Positions 8,840 through 18,129 are shown, counted from the first letter of the stretch. The stretch: 64,000 nucleotides of DNA from Moraxella catarrhalis (GCF_001656295.1 NZ_LXHE01000002.1:62001-126000), one strand, 5' to 3'. Numbers and translations: made by a program. Notes: generated from the letters alone by a model not told the origin.

Positions 8840-10081
8840 ATGAAAATTATGAACAGATTACCAAATATTTTATTGGCTGTGACAGGGGGTATTGCCGCCT
8901 ATAAGTCTGCCATGCTTGCTCGCCTGCTGATTAAATCAGGCTGTCAGGTGCGTGTTATGATGACGGCAGGGGCATGTGAATTTATCACGCCTTTGACATT
9001 TCAAGCCTTGACAGGGCAGGCGGCGCACACTGAGCTGCTTGATGAGACCGCCGAGCTTGGTATGGGGCATATTGAGCTTGCAAAATGGGCGGATTTGGTG
9101 GTGGTTGCACCTGCTTCTGCCAATACGATCGCCAAGCTTGCTGGTGGTTTCGCGGATAATCTGGTGACGACAGTTTGTGTGGCAACAAGCGCGCCAATCA
9201 TAATCGCACCTGCCATGAATCAGCAGATGTGGGCGAATGCGATCGTCCAAGATAATCTTAAAAAACTACGCCAATTTGGTCATCATGTGATCAGTCCTGA
9301 CAGCGGCGAGCAGGCATGTGGTGATGTTGGCGCAGGTCGCTTGCCTGAGCCTGAAGATCTGTGTGAGCGGATTTTGGCTTTTTATGCGCGTCGCCAAATT
9401 CCCCAGTTGCTTCTTGGTAAGACGGTCGTAATCACCGCTGGCTCCACGATTGAGCCGATAGATCCGGTGCGCTTTTTATCCAATCACTCTACCGGCAAGA
9501 TGGGCTATGCTTTGGCGAGTGCTTGCCGGGACGCTGGGGCGGATGTTATTTTGGTGTCGGGCAAGCGCGTCGTTTTACAGACACCCTACGGTGTCAAAAA
9601 AATGACCGTAGGCACCGCAGATGAGATGCTGCAGACGTGCTTAAGTATGTGTCAAAGAGCGGATGTTTTCATCGCGACGGCGGCGGTGGCTGATTTTAAG
9701 ATGGCATCTGTCGCCACGCATAAAATTAAAAAAACTCAAGGTCAAGAAAGCATGACGCTTGAACTGGTGAAAAATCCAGATATTCTGGCAACCATTTGCA
9801 GTGCTTATCCCAATCTTTTGGCTGTTGGCTTTGCTGCTGAGACTCAAGACACCGAAAATTACGCCAAAGCCAAGCTTGCCGCCAAGCGTTTGGATATGAT
9901 TGCGGTGAATGATGTGTCGGATCGATCGATTGGCTTTGGTAGTGATGATAATGCCATGACGGTATTTTTTGCTGAGCAATATGATGAGCCACCAGTTGAT
10001 TTGCCCAAAACCAGCAAAGCCAACATTGCCGAGCAGTTGGTCAGGTGTATCGCAAAGATCATTGATGAAAAATCTCTTTAA
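8840..10081 (+). CDS. coaBC: Bifunctional phosphopantothenoylcysteine decarboxylase / phosphopantothenate-cysteine ligase
   Basis: This is a coenzyme A biosynthesis enzyme of 413 residues. The N-terminal flavoprotein CoaC domain shows LLAVTGGIAAYKSAMLARLLIKSG, an ADLVVVAPASANTIAKLAGGFADNL block and the substrate-recognition motif PAMNQQMW. The C-terminal CoaB domain begins near VVITAGSTIEPIDPVRFLSNHSTGKMG and includes the later AAVADFKM and KIKK elements. Length and order are those of typical Dfp proteins. ATG at 8849 (MNRLPNILLAV) is an alternative start that fits homologues equally well. A gene for the flanking CoA or dut pathway was not seen nearby. Confidence 0.97.
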   Translation: MKIMNRLPNILLAVTGGIAAYKSAMLARLLIKSGCQVRVMMTAGACEFITPLTFQALTGQAAHTELLDETAELGMGHIELAKWADLVVVAPASANTIAKLAGGFADNLVTTVCVATSAPIIIAPAMNQQMWANAIVQDNLKKLRQFGHHVISPDSGEQACGDVGAGRLPEPEDLCERILAFYARRQIPQLLLGKTVVITAGSTIEPIDPVRFLSNHSTGKMGYALASACRDAGADVILVSGKRVVLQTPYGVKKMTVGTADEMLQTCLSMCQRADVFIATAAVADFKMASVATHKIKKTQGQESMTLELVKNPDILATICSAYPNLLAVGFAAETQDTENYAKAKLAAKRLDMIAVNDVSDRSIGFGSDDNAMTVFFAEQYDEPPVDLPKTSKANIAEQLVRCIAKIIDEKSL

Positions 10082-10214
10082 GATAATTTGAGATATTTGT
10101 CAATCAAAAAATGTGAAAAACAGTTCATAAAAAAAGATTGTCAATCTGCGCTTAGCTTTGTACTGTACTGCTTTGCTGTATTCAAAATTCAAAATCATAA
10201 ATAGGGGGTTATCT

Positions 10215-11900
10215 ATGACTAATTATTCGGGGTTTGTGACGCCAGCGGATCGTGCTTGGCAGGCAACCTATCAAAAAAACAATTTGGACATTCAATTAAA
10301 GATGCCAGAAGGCGTCAATTCTTTGCTAGATTTTTTTGATGTAAATTTTCAAGCCAATCGTGGACAGCGTGCAATTACTTTTATGGGTGTGCACATCGGC
10401 TATGATGAACTTGATCAGGTGAGCCAAAATATCGCTGGATATCTACAATCTTTGGGCTTGGAGCAAGGTGATAAAGTGGCAGTTATGATGCCAAATACGC
10501 CGCAGTATTTGGCGGTGATGATGGGCATTGTTCGTGCAGGATATGTGCTTGTCAATGTCAATCCTTTGTATACCGCGCATGAGCTTGAGCATCAGCTCAA
10601 TGACTCGGAAGCCAAAGTGTTATTTATTGTAGAAAATTTTGCCCATACTTTTGAAAAAGTGGTTAATAAAGGTCAAGTTCAGCAAGTGATCACCACGGGC
10701 ATTGGCGATATGATGCGTCTAAAAGGCATAGTGATTAATACTGTCGTGCGTCACATCAAAAAAATGGTGCCAAATTATTGTATCCCAAATAAGGTCAGCT
10801 TTAAGGATATTTTAAAAGGTAATTACTCATATACCAAGCCGACGGTCAATTTGGATGATGTGGTTATTTTGCAGTACACAGGCGGCACGACAGGCGTGGC
10901 AAAGGGCGCCATGCTCACGCACGGTAATTTGATCGCCAATGTCGAGCAATGCATGACCTATGTCAAATCAGGCTTTGAAAAATCCCATCAGCATGGCGAA
11001 TATATGGCGGTAGCGTTACCTTTGTATCATATTTTTTCATTTATGGTAACGATGCTTGGCATGAAAATGGGCTTTGCACTTTTGTTGATTCCCAATGCAC
11101 GAGACTTAGATGATCTAACTAAGCAATTTGGCAAATATCGCCCTCAGTTCTTCCCTGCGGTGAATACATTATTTAATGCATTGGCACATCATGATGGTTT
11201 TAAAGCATTAGATCATAGCAATCTTAAGGTATCATTGGGTGGCGGTATGTCGGTATTGCCAAGCACAGCTGATGCTTGGGAAAAAATCACCGGCAATTAT
11301 ATCATTGAAGGTTACGGCTTGTCTGAGACATCACCGGTGCTGACTTTCAACCCTTTGGGCAGTTATACAGGTAAAATTGGCATTCCTTTTCCTTCAACAG
11401 ACATTCTTTTGTTGGACGATGATGGTAATAAAGTTACGCAAGGTGAGTCAGGCGAGATCGCTGCCAAGGGTCCTCAAGTCATGAAAGGCTATTGGAAGCA
11501 GCCTGAAGAAACTGCCAAAGCGATGACAGAAGATGGTTATTTTAGAACTGGTGATATTGGTGTTATGGACGAAAACGGTTACTTTAAAATCGTCGATCGC
11601 AAAAAAGACATGATTTTAGTTTCAGGATTTAATGTCTACCCTAATGAAGTTGAAGAAGTGATCGCAAGCCATTCGGGCGTTTTGGAGTGCGGTGTTATTG
11701 GCGTGCCTGATGAGCACAGCGGTGAAGTGGTGAAAGTCTTTATTGTCAAAAAAGATCCTGAATTGACCGAAAAAGACATCAGAATTTGGGCAAAACAAAA
11801 TCTGACAGGCTATAAGCGCCCCAAAAAAATTGCTTTTGTGGATGAGCTACCTAAGTCTAATGTGGGTAAGATTTTAAGAAAAGAGCTAAGAAATCTATAA
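10215..11900 (+). CDS. fadD: Long-chain fatty acid-CoA ligase (first of a tandem pair)
   Basis: This ATP-dependent acyl-CoA synthetase, about 561 residues, activates fatty acids for beta-oxidation or lipid synthesis. ANL-superfamily motifs are plain: the P-loop YTGGTTGVAKGAMLTH, IIEGYGLSETSPV, GYFRTGDIGVMDENGYFKIVDRKKDMILVSGFNVYPNEVE, and the C-terminal lysine region KRPKKIAFVDELPKSNVGKILRKELR. ATG at 10215 is preferred over the upstream ATG at 10158 because a strong AGGGGG site sits just before it. A paralogue follows 331 bases downstream. Part of the coding sequence is nearly identical to that paralogue (10578-10678). Confidence 0.95.
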   Translation: MTNYSGFVTPADRAWQATYQKNNLDIQLKMPEGVNSLLDFFDVNFQANRGQRAITFMGVHIGYDELDQVSQNIAGYLQSLGLEQGDKVAVMMPNTPQYLAVMMGIVRAGYVLVNVNPLYTAHELEHQLNDSEAKVLFIVENFAHTFEKVVNKGQVQQVITTGIGDMMRLKGIVINTVVRHIKKMVPNYCIPNKVSFKDILKGNYSYTKPTVNLDDVVILQYTGGTTGVAKGAMLTHGNLIANVEQCMTYVKSGFEKSHQHGEYMAVALPLYHIFSFMVTMLGMKMGFALLLIPNARDLDDLTKQFGKYRPQFFPAVNTLFNALAHHDGFKALDHSNLKVSLGGGMSVLPSTADAWEKITGNYIIEGYGLSETSPVLTFNPLGSYTGKIGIPFPSTDILLLDDDGNKVTQGESGEIAAKGPQVMKGYWKQPEETAKAMTEDGYFRTGDIGVMDENGYFKIVDRKKDMILVSGFNVYPNEVEEVIASHSGVLECGVIGVPDEHSGEVVKVFIVKKDPELTEKDIRIWAKQNLTGYKRPKKIAFVDELPKSNVGKILRKELRNL

Positions 11901-11928
11901 ATGCATACTTAGCAAAATGACAGAGCAT

Positions 11929-11955
11929 AAAGCGAGGAATTTCCTCGCTTTTTTA
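11929..11955 (+). terminator. Terminator after the first fadD
   Basis: AAAGCGAGGAA pairs with TTCCTCGCTTT, followed by a run of T, starting about 30 bases after the stop codon. Confidence 0.9.
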
Positions 11956-12231
11956 TTTTAACGCCGCTTTGTCCATTTATCATGGCTGACCATTATTTGA
12001 TCAATATACCATGATCGCACCCTTAAAAACTCTATAAAAATCTCCATTATTTGATTGAAATTTTTATAATATTTTTGCATAAAATGATATCGCAAAGTAA
12101 ATTGTAACTTTTTGGTCACAGTTCTTGTCTAATTGGGTAACTTATGCTAGATTTACAACCATAGCGCACCATGCGCTATGCATCGCGCCCCTTTTGGCTT
12201 TTTGATGGATTTGTTTAATATAAGGAAATAA
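11956..12231. other. Leader region of the second fadD with a perfect inverted repeat
   Basis: This AT-rich stretch separates the two ligase genes. Its one clear element is ATAGCGCA-CCA-TGCGCTAT at 12161-12179, about 53 bases before the ATG. It has no T-run, so an operator is more likely than a terminator. Otherwise nothing was recognised. The terminator before it and this leader imply that the second ligase has its own promoter. Confidence 0.5.
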
Positions 12232-13944
12232 ATGAACATGACCAATACAACCGAATTCACCATCTCAACTGATTCGCCTTGGTATAAAACCTATCAAGAA
12301 CATGGTCTTGATTTTAACTTCAGTTTGCCTGACAATATTAATTCACTCATGGACATTTTTGATCAGGCATTTGCACGCTTCGGTAATCAAGTTGCTTTTA
12401 CTTGCATGGATAAGTCTATCACCTATCGACAACTGGATAACTATAGTCGTCAAATGGCGGCATATTTGCAGTCGCTCGGCTTGGTCAAAGGTGATAAAGT
12501 CGCGGTCATGATGCCAAATATTTTGCAATATCCGATTGCGATGATTGCGATTGTGCGTGCTGGATTGACATTGGTGAATGTCAACCCTTTGTACACCTCG
12601 CATGAGCTTGAACATCAGCTCAATGACTCAGAAGCCAAAGCGTTATTTATTGTAGAAAATTTTGCTCATACTTTTGAAAAAGTGGTGAATAAAGGTCAAG
12701 TACGCCATGTGATTGTTGCATCTTTGGGCGATATGCTTGGCTTAAAGGGATTTTTGGTTAATGCAGTGGTACGCCATGTCAAAAAAATGGTGCCTGAGTG
12801 GAATATTCCTGGTCATGTTTCTTTTAAAGAGGCACTTAATAAAGTCCCGGCAGGTAGCTATAATCGCCCCAATTTGGCTTTGGATGATATTGCTGTATTG
12901 CAGTATACAGGCGGTACAACAGGCGTGGCAAAAGGTGCCATGCTGACACATCGTAATCTTGCTGTGAATGTTGAGCAGTGTGCGCCATTTCTTAGCTTAG
13001 CATTTTCTAAAGACAAGTTATCTGGTCAATATGTCGCAGTTGCCTTACCGCTTTACCATATTTTTTCATTCACAGCGTGTGGTTTGTTGGGGATGAAGAT
13101 GGGTTTTAGTATGCTGCTGATCACCAACCCAAGAGATTTTCCAGCACTGTGTAAAGATTATGCCAAATATAAACCTGCGTTCTTCCCTGCGGTTAATACC
13201 TTGTTTAATGGTTTGGTGCATCATGAAGGATTTCGGTCACTTGACCATAGTAATTTAAAATTGTCATTAGGCGGTGGCATGTCAGTTTTATCCGATACTG
13301 CCAAAGCATGGGAGCGTTTGACGGGTAATTATATCATCGAAGGCTATGGTCTGTCTGAAACCTCGCCTGTTTTGACTCTAAATCCACCAGGTGGATACAC
13401 AGGTAAGATTGGTTTTCCAGTTCCTGCCACCGACATTAAAATTTTGGATGATGATGGTAATGAAGTAGCAATGGGCGAGGCTGGTGAAATTTGTGCCAAA
13501 GGTCCTCAGGTGATGGTTGGCTATTGGAAGCGCCCCGATGAAACCGAAAAAGTTATGACCAAAGATGGGTTTTTTCGTACAGGCGATATTGGTGTGATGG
13601 ATGATCGTGGCTTTATTAAAATTGTTGATCGCAAAAAAGATATGATTTTGGTGTCTGGCTTTAATGTCTACCCCAATGAGGTCGAAGATGTCATCACCGC
13701 CCATCCAAAAGTCATTGAGTGTGGTGTGATCGGCGTGCCTGATGATCACAGCGGTGAAGTGGTCAAGGTCTTTGTGGTCAAAAAAGATCCCTCCTTGACC
13801 GCCGACGAGGTGCGTGCTTGGGCAAAAGAAAACCTGACAGGCTATAAGCGCCCTAAATACATAGAGTTCATCAGTGAATTACCCAAATCTAATGTTGGTA
13901 AAATTTTGCGTAAAGAGCTCAGAAAACTTGAAGAAAGCAAATAA
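12232..13944 (+). CDS. fadD: Long-chain fatty acid-CoA ligase (second of a tandem pair)
   Basis: This 570-residue acyl-CoA synthetase is paralogous to the gene directly upstream, with the same ordered motifs: YTGGTTGVAKGAMLTH, IIEGYGLSETSPV, GFFRTGDIGVMDDRGFIKIVDRKKDMILVSGFNVYPNEVE and LPKSNVGKILRKELRKL. ATG at 12232 is preceded by AAGGAAAT. Tandem fadD genes are known in Pseudomonas (fadD1/fadD2), where the copies differ in chain-length use and regulation. Here the separate terminators and distinct leaders also suggest independent regulation. Substrate preference cannot be read from sequence. Confidence 0.95.
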   Translation: MNMTNTTEFTISTDSPWYKTYQEHGLDFNFSLPDNINSLMDIFDQAFARFGNQVAFTCMDKSITYRQLDNYSRQMAAYLQSLGLVKGDKVAVMMPNILQYPIAMIAIVRAGLTLVNVNPLYTSHELEHQLNDSEAKALFIVENFAHTFEKVVNKGQVRHVIVASLGDMLGLKGFLVNAVVRHVKKMVPEWNIPGHVSFKEALNKVPAGSYNRPNLALDDIAVLQYTGGTTGVAKGAMLTHRNLAVNVEQCAPFLSLAFSKDKLSGQYVAVALPLYHIFSFTACGLLGMKMGFSMLLITNPRDFPALCKDYAKYKPAFFPAVNTLFNGLVHHEGFRSLDHSNLKLSLGGGMSVLSDTAKAWERLTGNYIIEGYGLSETSPVLTLNPPGGYTGKIGFPVPATDIKILDDDGNEVAMGEAGEICAKGPQVMVGYWKRPDETEKVMTKDGFFRTGDIGVMDDRGFIKIVDRKKDMILVSGFNVYPNEVEDVITAHPKVIECGVIGVPDDHSGEVVKVFVVKKDPSLTADEVRAWAKENLTGYKRPKYIEFISELPKSNVGKILRKELRKLEESK

Positions 13945-13950
13945 TGCATG

Positions 13951-13990
13951 ACCAAAACCTGCCAAAGTTATGGCAGGTTTTTTGGTTTTT
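13951..13990 (+). terminator. Terminator after the second fadD
   Basis: ACCAAAACCTGCCA pairs with TGGCAGGTTTTTTGGT around a six-base loop, with a following T-rich tail, directly after the stop. Confidence 0.9.
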
Positions 13991-14074
13991 GAAATTTAAT
14001 TTGATGATACTTTGTAATATCAAGCATATCTTGGTAAAATGACATCCAACAAAATGAAATCATTGAGAGCCGTC

Positions 14075-14791
14075 ATGCGCATCGATAATCGTCAAGAAAA
14101 TCAACTTCGCCACATTAGTTTTTCCCGACAATATACCAAACATGCCGAAGGTTCGGTATTGGTATGTTTTGGGGATACCAAGGTTTTATGCACTGCTAGT
14201 ATCGAAGCTGGCGTGCCACGCTGGCTAAAAGGTCAAGGTAAGGGCTGGCTGACTGCTGAATATGGCATGTTACCACGCGCCACAGGTACCCGTACGCAGC
14301 GTGAAGCGGCGCGAGGAAAACAATCAGGGCGCACCCAAGAGATTCAGCGTCTGATCGGGCGTTCATTGCGCGCCATGTTGGATTTGTCAAAGCTTGGCGA
14401 AAACACCATTTACATTGATTGCGATGTGATTCAGGCTGATGGCGGTACACGCACAGCCAGTATCAGTGGCGCAGCTGTGGCTTTGATTGATGCTTTAGAA
14501 TATCTTCAGCGTGATAAGAAACTCACCCAAGACCCGCTTTTGGGATTGGTGGCGGCAGTTTCTGTGGGCATTAAGGATGGTCAGGCGCTGCTTGATCTGA
14601 ATTATGCCGAAGATTCAACTTGTGATACTGACCTGAATGTGGTGATGACGCAAGCGGGAGGATTTATTGAGATTCAGGGCACCGCAGAAGAAAAGCCGTT
14701 CACTCGTGATGAAGCTGATGCGATGCTAGGATTAGCAGAATTAGGCATCAAGCAAATCATCGAAGTACAGAAGCAAGCGCTGGGCTGGTAG
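14075..14791 (+). CDS. rph: Ribonuclease PH
   Basis: This phosphate-dependent 3' exoribonuclease trims tRNA 3' ends. With the ATG at 14075 the product is 238 residues, the canonical RNase PH length, and starts [16 protein letters not shown], matching the family N-terminus. A GAGAG site lies five bases upstream. The longer frame from 14039 is therefore unlikely. Family blocks include [62 protein letters not shown] and the conserved [20 protein letters not shown] small membrane-protein gene starts one base after the stop and is probably co-transcribed. Confidence 0.97.
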   Translation: MRIDNRQENQLRHISFSRQYTKHAEGSVLVCFGDTKVLCTASIEAGVPRWLKGQGKGWLTAEYGMLPRATGTRTQREAARGKQSGRTQEIQRLIGRSLRAMLDLSKLGENTIYIDCDVIQADGGTRTASISGAAVALIDALEYLQRDKKLTQDPLLGLVAAVSVGIKDGQALLDLNYAEDSTCDTDLNVVMTQAGGFIEIQGTAEEKPFTRDEADAMLGLAELGIKQIIEVQKQALGW

Positions 14792-14792
14792 T

Positions 14793-15251
14793 ATGCTCAC
14801 AGTTGACGGCGATGGCGTTATCATCACATTAAATGGACAAGCAAAAGATCCGCTATTTTGGTGGTCGATTGTCTTATTGGTATGCGGCTTGATTGTGGCG
14901 GTCATTTGCTTTACTGCCCCTGTATCGATTGCGATAGGCGCACTGTTTTTGTTTGCGGTGCAAATTTTCGCTTTTAATATTCAAAGACAAAAAGCAAAAT
15001 CTCGCCATATGTTTTCACAAGGTCAGCTCAGATTGACACCCAAGCGCTTTGAAATTAATAATAAAGCCTTAACCTTATCGCAATCAGCCACAGTCACCGC
15101 TAAAGATGGCAAAATTACAGTCATCGACCGTGGCATTGAGTATCGTTTTACAGGTTTTGGTGATGTTCGTGAAGTAAAAGTGGCTGAGCAGCTGCTACTG
15201 GGTAAGTCTGTCCAAGCCAATCAAGTGACGATCAAATTGGCAGAAACATAA
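14793..15251 (+). CDS. Small membrane protein of unknown function downstream of rph
   Basis: The 152-residue protein was not recognised. After a polar N-terminus of about 20 residues it has two adjacent transmembrane segments (about 24-43 and 45-62), then a soluble C-terminal part of about 90 residues with alternating strand-like patterns. It starts one base after the rph stop, so translational coupling is likely. It is convergent with the acidic membrane-anchored protein at 15272. The topology (hairpin anchor plus a small cytoplasmic beta domain) is like bacterial PH-domain or YdbT-type proteins, but that is only an impression. Confidence 0.7.
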   Translation: MLTVDGDGVIITLNGQAKDPLFWWSIVLLVCGLIVAVICFTAPVSIAIGALFLFAVQIFAFNIQRQKAKSRHMFSQGQLRLTPKRFEINNKALTLSQSATVTAKDGKITVIDRGIEYRFTGFGDVREVKVAEQLLLGKSVQANQVTIKLAET

Positions 15252-15271
15252 TAACTTTCTTTATGATCAAG

Positions 15272-15946
15272 TCATTCAGAAGGATTGTTGTCAGTCTCTT
15301 GAGGGGTCTGTTTGGGTGCTGATATTTCGGTGTGCTCTGCGATCACTGCCGCCAATTTTTGCTCATTTAGCTTGCGAACTTGATTGATTGCAATTGAAAT
15401 CTCTGCATCGATGAGATCTGCTTGCTGAGCTGCCTCATTATTAATATATTCTTGATCTACAATTGGCGCAGCAGCAGGCATTTGTCGAGACGGCAAATGA
15501 AGCTCTGGGGGTGGATTTTGAGGTTGTGCGGCTTGATTATTAGCGCTTGATTGAGGTGTAGCCGATGATGGCTTGGGTTCGTTATCAGGTTCACTGTCAG
15601 CGTCTCTGGTTTGAACGGTGGGCTGTGATGGCTCTTCAGCGGACTCTTCTTCTTTAGTTTCTGACGCATCAGCCTCTGCCAGTGCTTCTGACTCTAATAG
15701 CTCGGCTTCAGTTAAAGCTTGCAAAACTGCCTTTTCTTCCTCAGACAAAGGTGTGATACTCAAATCAGATGCAGTTTCAGGGTCTTGGGTGGGCGGCGTA
15801 GGTTCATAATGAGAGGTTAAATAAATGACGCTGGCAACCAATAACCCAGCCATTGCTATCACTGCAAGCAAGATAATCAAAAAAGAGTGCCGAAAGTTTG
15901 ACTGATTGGCTTTTGGCTTAACAGGTGGCGGCTTTGGGGTATTCAT
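15272..15946 (-). CDS. Membrane-anchored acidic, proline-rich protein of unknown function
   Basis: This is a protein of about 224 residues with a short cytoplasmic N-terminus rich in Pro and Lys, one transmembrane segment (about residues 20-44) and a long low-complexity periplasmic part. That part contains an acidic Glu/Ala stretch (EAELLESEALAEADASETKEEE) and Pro/Gln/Asn-rich linkers, and ends in a short helical segment (QADLIDAEISIAINQVRKLNEQKLAAVIAEH) that may form a coiled coil. The overall plan resembles envelope spanning or division-linked proteins, but no family was recognised. The start at 15946 (MNTPKPPP) is preferred over an in-frame ATG at 15988 because the upstream extension is AT-rich and unlike the rest. 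Confidence 0.65.
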   Translation of the reverse strand: MNTPKPPPVKPKANQSNFRHSFLIILLAVIAMAGLLVASVIYLTSHYEPTPPTQDPETASDLSITPLSEEEKAVLQALTEAELLESEALAEADASETKEEESAEEPSQPTVQTRDADSEPDNEPKPSSATPQSSANNQAAQPQNPPPELHLPSRQMPAAAPIVDQEYINNEAAQQADLIDAEISIAINQVRKLNEQKLAAVIAEHTEISAPKQTPQETDNNPSE

Positions 15947-16304
15947 GGATTGATGATAGACTAAAAAAGAGTAAATGTAGTATAACATATTAATCCTACA
16001 AGTGAGGATTTGGTCAAGAATGAGTTTAACCTTTGTTTAACCAGTTTTTGCTAATAACTGAATGATGGATTGCATAATCTAAATTTCATTTAATGATAGA
16101 CTTTTTAAGGGTGTAATAAAAATTTAATAGCCTTTATGAGGAATTTGTTATAATATTATCCCGTGGCTTACAATTGACTATCGATGTGTTATTAGCACAG
16201 CGATGGCTTTAAAATCAAAAAAACTTTACTCTAATTAACATACAGTCTTTGGTGATAGCCAAAGCACAAGCAGTCTTATTACTGCCTGTTATGAGTATGA
16301 ATAC
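15947..16304. other. Long leader of the type I secretion operon
   Basis: This region is divergent between the acidic membrane protein and the TolC-like gene. It contains a TATAAT at 16149-16154 about 150 bases before the start codon, then two small hairpins, CTTTGG/CCAAAG at 16247-16264 and GCAGT/ACTGC at 16271-16286. If that -10 is used, the transcript has a structured leader. No good -35 was recognised. Confidence 0.4.
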
Positions 16305-18032
16305 ATGATCAATACTTTATACAAACGCTCGATCCGCCTTTTACCAAAAAAACTGCCGTTGAATAAATTAACGGCAGCGGTTTTTGGGATGTCTATATTG
16401 CCTGCATTTGCTAACGTCAACCCATTGCAGGTGAATCAGCTTATCAGCATGGCTGTACAGACGCATCCTCTGGTGGGGGCAGCTGTCGCAGATCGGCAAG
16501 CCACCTTAGAGGGTGTAACCGCTGCCAAGCTCGGCTATCTACCGACCCCAAGCTTGTCATCTCAGTATGATAGCAATGATGGCAATATAACCAGTTTTGC
16601 TGTCAGTCAGCCTTTATGGACAGGGGGGAAGCTTACCGCTGATGTCAATCGAGCCATCAATGACGATAGAGCAGCGAATGCCAAAATCCTCGAGCAGCAA
16701 AATGAGGTTGCAAAAAATACCATTGATGTATGGCAAAGTTATATTTATGCGTTGTCGCTACAAGAGCTTTATATTAATAATCTAAAACAGCTAGAAGAAT
16801 TTGAGGCGATGATGCAGCGCCGAGTCTCTCAAGGCGTCTCTGCAAAAATTGAGCTAGATCTTGTCACCAATCGCATCTTGCAAGATCAAAACTCACTACA
16901 AGGTGCCATCGAACAGCAGCGAATCGCTGAGGCGCGACTTGAGCAGATGATCGGGGTTTCTGTGGGTGCGCCTAGCGGCATGAATGTGGCAGAAATGGCA
17001 AAGCAAGCCAAAGAGCAGTCCCAAAATTATGGCGATTTGGCGTTTGCTCAGATTAGTGAAAATCATCCAAGTGTGATCCGCCAGCGTTTTGAGATTGACT
17101 CAGCGCGTTATGAGGTCAAGTCACAGCGTGCCAGTCAAATGCCCACGGTGTATGTACAATACAAAAACGATTATCATCATCGTAATAATCGCTTTGAAGA
17201 TAATGTGACAGTTGGTGTGAGCTATAATCCTGGCGCAGGTTTTTCAAATATTGCCCTGGCGCGCGCTTCAGAGGCTCGTGTTCAAAGTTTGATTCAGTCT
17301 CAAGAAGCTGCCAGACGCACAGTGATGGAAAATATCCAGACACAATATCAGCAATTCGTCAGTGCGCGCGATCAAGAATTGTCTTTAACAGCGGCAGTGG
17401 CAGGCGCACAGATTGTATTAAATTCATATCGCCGTCAGTTCATTGCGGGACGTAAAAGCTGGCTTGAGGTTCTAAATTCATTGCGTGATCAAGCGCAATA
17501 TGAGCAGCAGCTACGCCAAGTCCAAGCACAAATGGTCGCCAATTTTTATAAACTGCAAGTGGATTTTGCTTTGATGCCATGGCAGCAAGAAGGGGTGAGA
17601 TTCATTCAGCAGCCGGCGGGCGAGTTTCGTCCTTTTGTCTATGCCAAAGACGAGTTAGGCGAGTATCTGGCAGCCAGACAAGGATCTGAGCAGTCCACCA
17701 GTCTATCAACGGTTGAATACCCCGCTTCTCTACCTTCGACGACAGAGCCTATGATTCGCGATGTGTCTGATGTTATCGATGACTGGGAATATCATGATAG
17801 CAGCGATGGCTTGCCAGAAAATCCCACTCAAGATGAGATAGAGTCGGTCTTACAAGATTTTGCACGAACAAACAGCGATCACTTGACCATAGCGCCACCA
17901 GTGATGGTTGGTAATATTACTATTGATTCTGATATTAATCGCTTGATTGCTCAAGATTTGCTGAATCATGCATATTCATCAGATGAAGAGTCGGCTCATG
18001 TTTATTTTGGCTGCTTCGCCCTTATTACATGA
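16305..18032 (+). CDS. TolC-family outer membrane protein of a type I secretion system (3' end probably frameshifted)
   Basis: The 575-residue frame has a signal peptide (cleaved about AFA-NV, residues 35-37) and TolC-like helical repeats: QLISMAVQTHPLVGAAVADRQATLEGV, the LWTGGKLTADV motif, and in the second half NPGAGFSNIALARASEA and FIAGRKSWLEVLNSLRDQAQYEQQ. It forms the outer-membrane channel partner of the ABC and HlyD-like proteins downstream and is closest to LapE/AggA-type pores. After about residue 430 an acidic variable tail begins. The frame ends in FGCFALIT, but removing one T from the run at 18005-18008 would continue it to a stop at 18127-18129 with 40 natural-looking residues (LAASPLLHDHIN...TASVNE). 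Confidence 0.88.
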   Translation: MINTLYKRSIRLLPKKLPLNKLTAAVFGMSILPAFANVNPLQVNQLISMAVQTHPLVGAAVADRQATLEGVTAAKLGYLPTPSLSSQYDSNDGNITSFAVSQPLWTGGKLTADVNRAINDDRAANAKILEQQNEVAKNTIDVWQSYIYALSLQELYINNLKQLEEFEAMMQRRVSQGVSAKIELDLVTNRILQDQNSLQGAIEQQRIAEARLEQMIGVSVGAPSGMNVAEMAKQAKEQSQNYGDLAFAQISENHPSVIRQRFEIDSARYEVKSQRASQMPTVYVQYKNDYHHRNNRFEDNVTVGVSYNPGAGFSNIALARASEARVQSLIQSQEAARRTVMENIQTQYQQFVSARDQELSLTAAVAGAQIVLNSYRRQFIAGRKSWLEVLNSLRDQAQYEQQLRQVQAQMVANFYKLQVDFALMPWQQEGVRFIQQPAGEFRPFVYAKDELGEYLAARQGSEQSTSLSTVEYPASLPSTTEPMIRDVSDVIDDWEYHDSSDGLPENPTQDEIESVLQDFARTNSDHLTIAPPVMVGNITIDSDINRLIAQDLLNHAYSSDEESAHVYFGCFALIT

Positions 18033-18129
18033 TCATATCAATGAATCGCTGATCTTGGATGCTTATTATCCGAAATCTTATCAAAATATCGCAGCACAGC
18101 AGTACTATACCGCCTCTGTAAACGAATAA
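18005..18129 (+). other. Displaced coding tail of the TolC-like gene
   Basis: The frame shifted by one base from the annotated end encodes LAASPLLHDHINESLILDAY and then about 20 more residues up to TASVNE. Codon choice matches the gene itself. It ends 46 bases before the ABC gene, leaving room for its AAGGAAAA site. It is most simply the true C-terminus, displaced by one extra T in a four-T run. Confidence 0.6.
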
